Below are positions 63,301-64,000 of a stretch of 64,000 bases of DNA, piece by piece. Numbering within the stretch: position 1 is the first letter of the stretch; every line of letters starts with the position of its first letter. The DNA is from Lutispora saccharofermentans (GTDB lineage Bacteria > Bacillota > Clostridia > Lutisporales > Lutisporaceae): the NCBI RefSeq assembly GCF_024363565.1, contig NZ_JAJEKE010000010.1, positions 62,001-126,000 on the forward strand, in the 5' to 3' direction. The notes under the pieces were generated by a model. That model did not search any database. It worked only from the letters and a program-made list of their open reading frames with translations, and was not told the origin of the DNA. The translations under genes were made by a program, and so were the position numbers.

Positions 63301-64000
63301 TATCCGGAGAGCCAAGGGATGCCACGTCAAAACTTACTGATCCGCCCCATTTATAGCAAATACCAACCCCAACGCCCATGAACTTGACATTGCCTTCTAT
63401 TTCTCTGTCGGATAATCCTGCGCCGAAGCTGCTAATGGTCTTTCCCCCTATAAACCAGACACGATCCGGCACCTTGACTTTCCCGCTGATCGAGCCTTTT
63501 ATCTCATGGCTGCTTATGCCGAAATAGGCGTCGGCTATCAGTATATCGAGTATATTAAGGTCTGCGCTTATATAACCACCGCTGAAATCAAAGTGCCCCG
63601 CGATATCTCCAACGTCTATGAAATAAATATACCCGTCTCCTTCAAGATCGATACCGGAACAGCTCAAGACTGCTTCAATATCCCTAAGCCCCACCAATGT
63701 ATATCCCTTTATTCTCGCATGGTAGGTCAGCAAGTCCACAATATCCGCCCTTACTGCGATGCTGGAGCCCGTAGGCAAAATACCATAACGCAGCGAATCC
63801 ATCATGGACTTCAGCCCGTAAATTCCTCCCCCAATACTCTCAAAAGCCAGCCCTGTGCTTCCTATGGGCTTGGGTATTGCACCATATTTATTCTCAAACT
63901 CGAAATAGTCGGGATACAGATTCTTATCAAAAGCCATTTCGGCATTTATATCCAGCAGCTTCAGCTTGGGATTTTCTGCCTTGGTCTTGAAGCCATAGGC
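60329..64000 (-). CDS. SLH-anchored surface protein, 5' end outside the window
   Basis: At least 1223 residues; the frame stays open to the window edge, so the true start and signal peptide are not visible. The N-terminal ~210 visible residues are amphipathic beta strands with glycine-rich turns (GGGIYGLKSMMDSLRYG ... GVGICYKWGGSVSF), resembling the 750-1200 region of the 2178-residue protein. Two fibronectin III-like modules (about 360-560), Ig-like domains with YDDRAPELMV and a Big_2-like segment (VKVKIMPEDIQMKIGERIQM) follow. Three SLH domains end the protein (DIEGHWARDAVYRLMDKG; FADDGEILPWARTYMKYCN; FSDKNKIPDWAAGYIDQL). Probable cell-wall-attached adhesin or structural protein. Confidence 0.85.
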   Translation of the reverse strand, partial: AYGFKTKAENPKLKLLDINAEMAFDKNLYPDYFEFENKYGAIPKPIGSTGLAFESIGGGIYGLKSMMDSLRYGILPTGSSIAVRADIVDLLTYHARIKGYTLVGLRDIEAVLSCSGIDLEGDGYIYFIDVGDIAGHFDFSGGYISADLNILDILIADAYFGISSHEIKGSISGKVKVPDRVWFIGGKTISSFGAGLSDREIEGNVKFMGVGVGICYKWGGSVSFDVASLGSPDKKSIYTVKTKDARGEDVTISYGTNIEKLRDIPYSYNVCYGGSIGGALALGASAYTYKAKIDESVESAIIEMKYDSSAKPEITVTDPDGSIYELVEEVNYRNHIIPADVSDSGMEEKRLFVTIVSPKPGEWTIESDKAVKMTLYNAKEPAVFQSLSAKQEEGRIKVDWELNKTEESEVALYLVREDGISSSIEIGENLDGASGSYECPIPSGITTGSYKVRGEVKRNGTGFDEMYSGKFEIIDALAPEIPSDFTVKTIGNGMMKAQWDEAIGADEYRIYAVDDEGKIDKTVEAMVSIDGDKTETIFGGTLFDGEGKEYGWLTGRTYKYGLYAVDKTLAAGLEEEHISKPSYSEEIYLPKPQPPEFTIDFTSEYGNINIEKDENDNEIRYTNAEYIDCRYRSDETAKAVFYINGEKIDEAENKNYSLQLNLVRGSNMIEIEAVGENGDKAIKAYDFYYDDRAPELMVQSPNSNDAIQSGSILVSGKTTAGSKLYVNGARMTVEEDGSFNEEYMLSDLQRETITITSMDLAGNRTEYSAEVLNSGISDIVKVKIMPEDIQMKIGERIQMRLYGMTEDNRQILLEPDKVDWQIYDTEGSASITKDGLLTARKYGEIAVNAEYIVSADRAYEDAAIVRILQKTSGKDDEDEDKGIPTDIPDNTGIIRNSAETGSLVRRKLDFRANEEIIIPGLLKLKFTGDELFKNGYIEVHEIKDLLEYRDQSDKDFLSNIFDIKAPEGYKSNSPVEMTIYFNKNKAKGLKHIGIYEYDEKNSAWELIGGAGDEANGSVTIRISHFSKYAVMENSGIALMTDIEGHWARDAVYRLMDKGIVNGIKSAAGEYMYEPERPVTRAEFAKMLSLSAGYVPDNGDTDLSQFADDGEILPWARTYMKYCNKREWMNGKGIGKAVYMKPNDTITRAEAAAMISRASGFAAADKNIKAAFSDKNKIPDWAAGYIDQLTEEKLMQGYSDDTFRPEQVLIRAEAAALFDNYLKK

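Overview
The window looks like chromosome of a low-to-mid GC Firmicute, most likely a member of Clostridia. Evidence: S-layer-homology (SLH) surface proteins, an S-box (SAM-I) leader, a preQ1-I riboswitch before queT, strong AGGAGG-type ribosome binding sites with frequent TTG/GTG starts, and CCA-encoding tRNA genes. Most genes lie on the minus strand. Two stretches (about 1-3 kb and 41.4-49 kb) look richer in G+C than the rest, which may reflect horizontal transfer.

Layout. 0-3.8 kb: an HTH protein of unknown function, an SLH-type secreted protein, a Fic-family gene fragment, palindromic DNA and tRNA-Ser(GGA). 3.9-8.5 kb: a double-GNAT acetyltransferase and a response regulator / histidine kinase / HtrA protease operon. 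8.7-13.1 kb: a Cys-rich protein and a three-gene Fe3+-type ABC importer with overlapping genes. 13.2-14.7 kb: a candidate structured RNA with its own terminator, a small membrane protein and a preQ1-controlled queT. 15-22 kb: a SAM-riboswitch-led methionine regulon (DUF39 homocysteine synthesis protein, ferredoxin, UPF0280, metF, a free-standing MetH reactivation-domain protein, and metH lacking that domain); two palindromic elements sit between its last genes. 22.2-25.4 kb: an AIR-synthase-like protein, then a PadR regulator translationally coupled to a flavodoxin-fold/membrane fusion protein.

25.5-49 kb is a large cell-surface locus: a hendecad coiled-coil protein, giant secreted proteins of 2178 (SLH-anchored) and 2802 residues, and a BspA-type leucine-rich-repeat/SLH protein of 1375 residues. 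A small DUF2442 gene precedes both the 2802-residue gene and the LRR gene, and each DUF2442 gene follows a leader containing a hairpin with T-runs on both sides. Each leader is divergent from a response-regulator gene. One regulator copy is intact; the other has collapsed to a scar by a deletion between short direct repeats. A sensor kinase without an adjacent intact regulator closes the locus.

49-64 kb: tRNA-Ser(CGA), tadA, an M23 peptidase, a small protein, a threonine-synthase-like enzyme, a YfcC transporter / D-aminoacylase / M20 hydrolase / regulator cluster for acylated amino acids or peptides, a MATE exporter, an Fpg/Nei-like protein without the usual Pro2, and a further SLH protein that runs off the right edge.

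Three families of intergenic repeats (two copies each) are visible. The least explained parts are the RNA at 13.26-13.56 kb, the multi-stem repeat with compensatory changes, and the DUF2442/attenuator/surface-protein cassettes. All calls rest on reading the sequence; no database search was possible.
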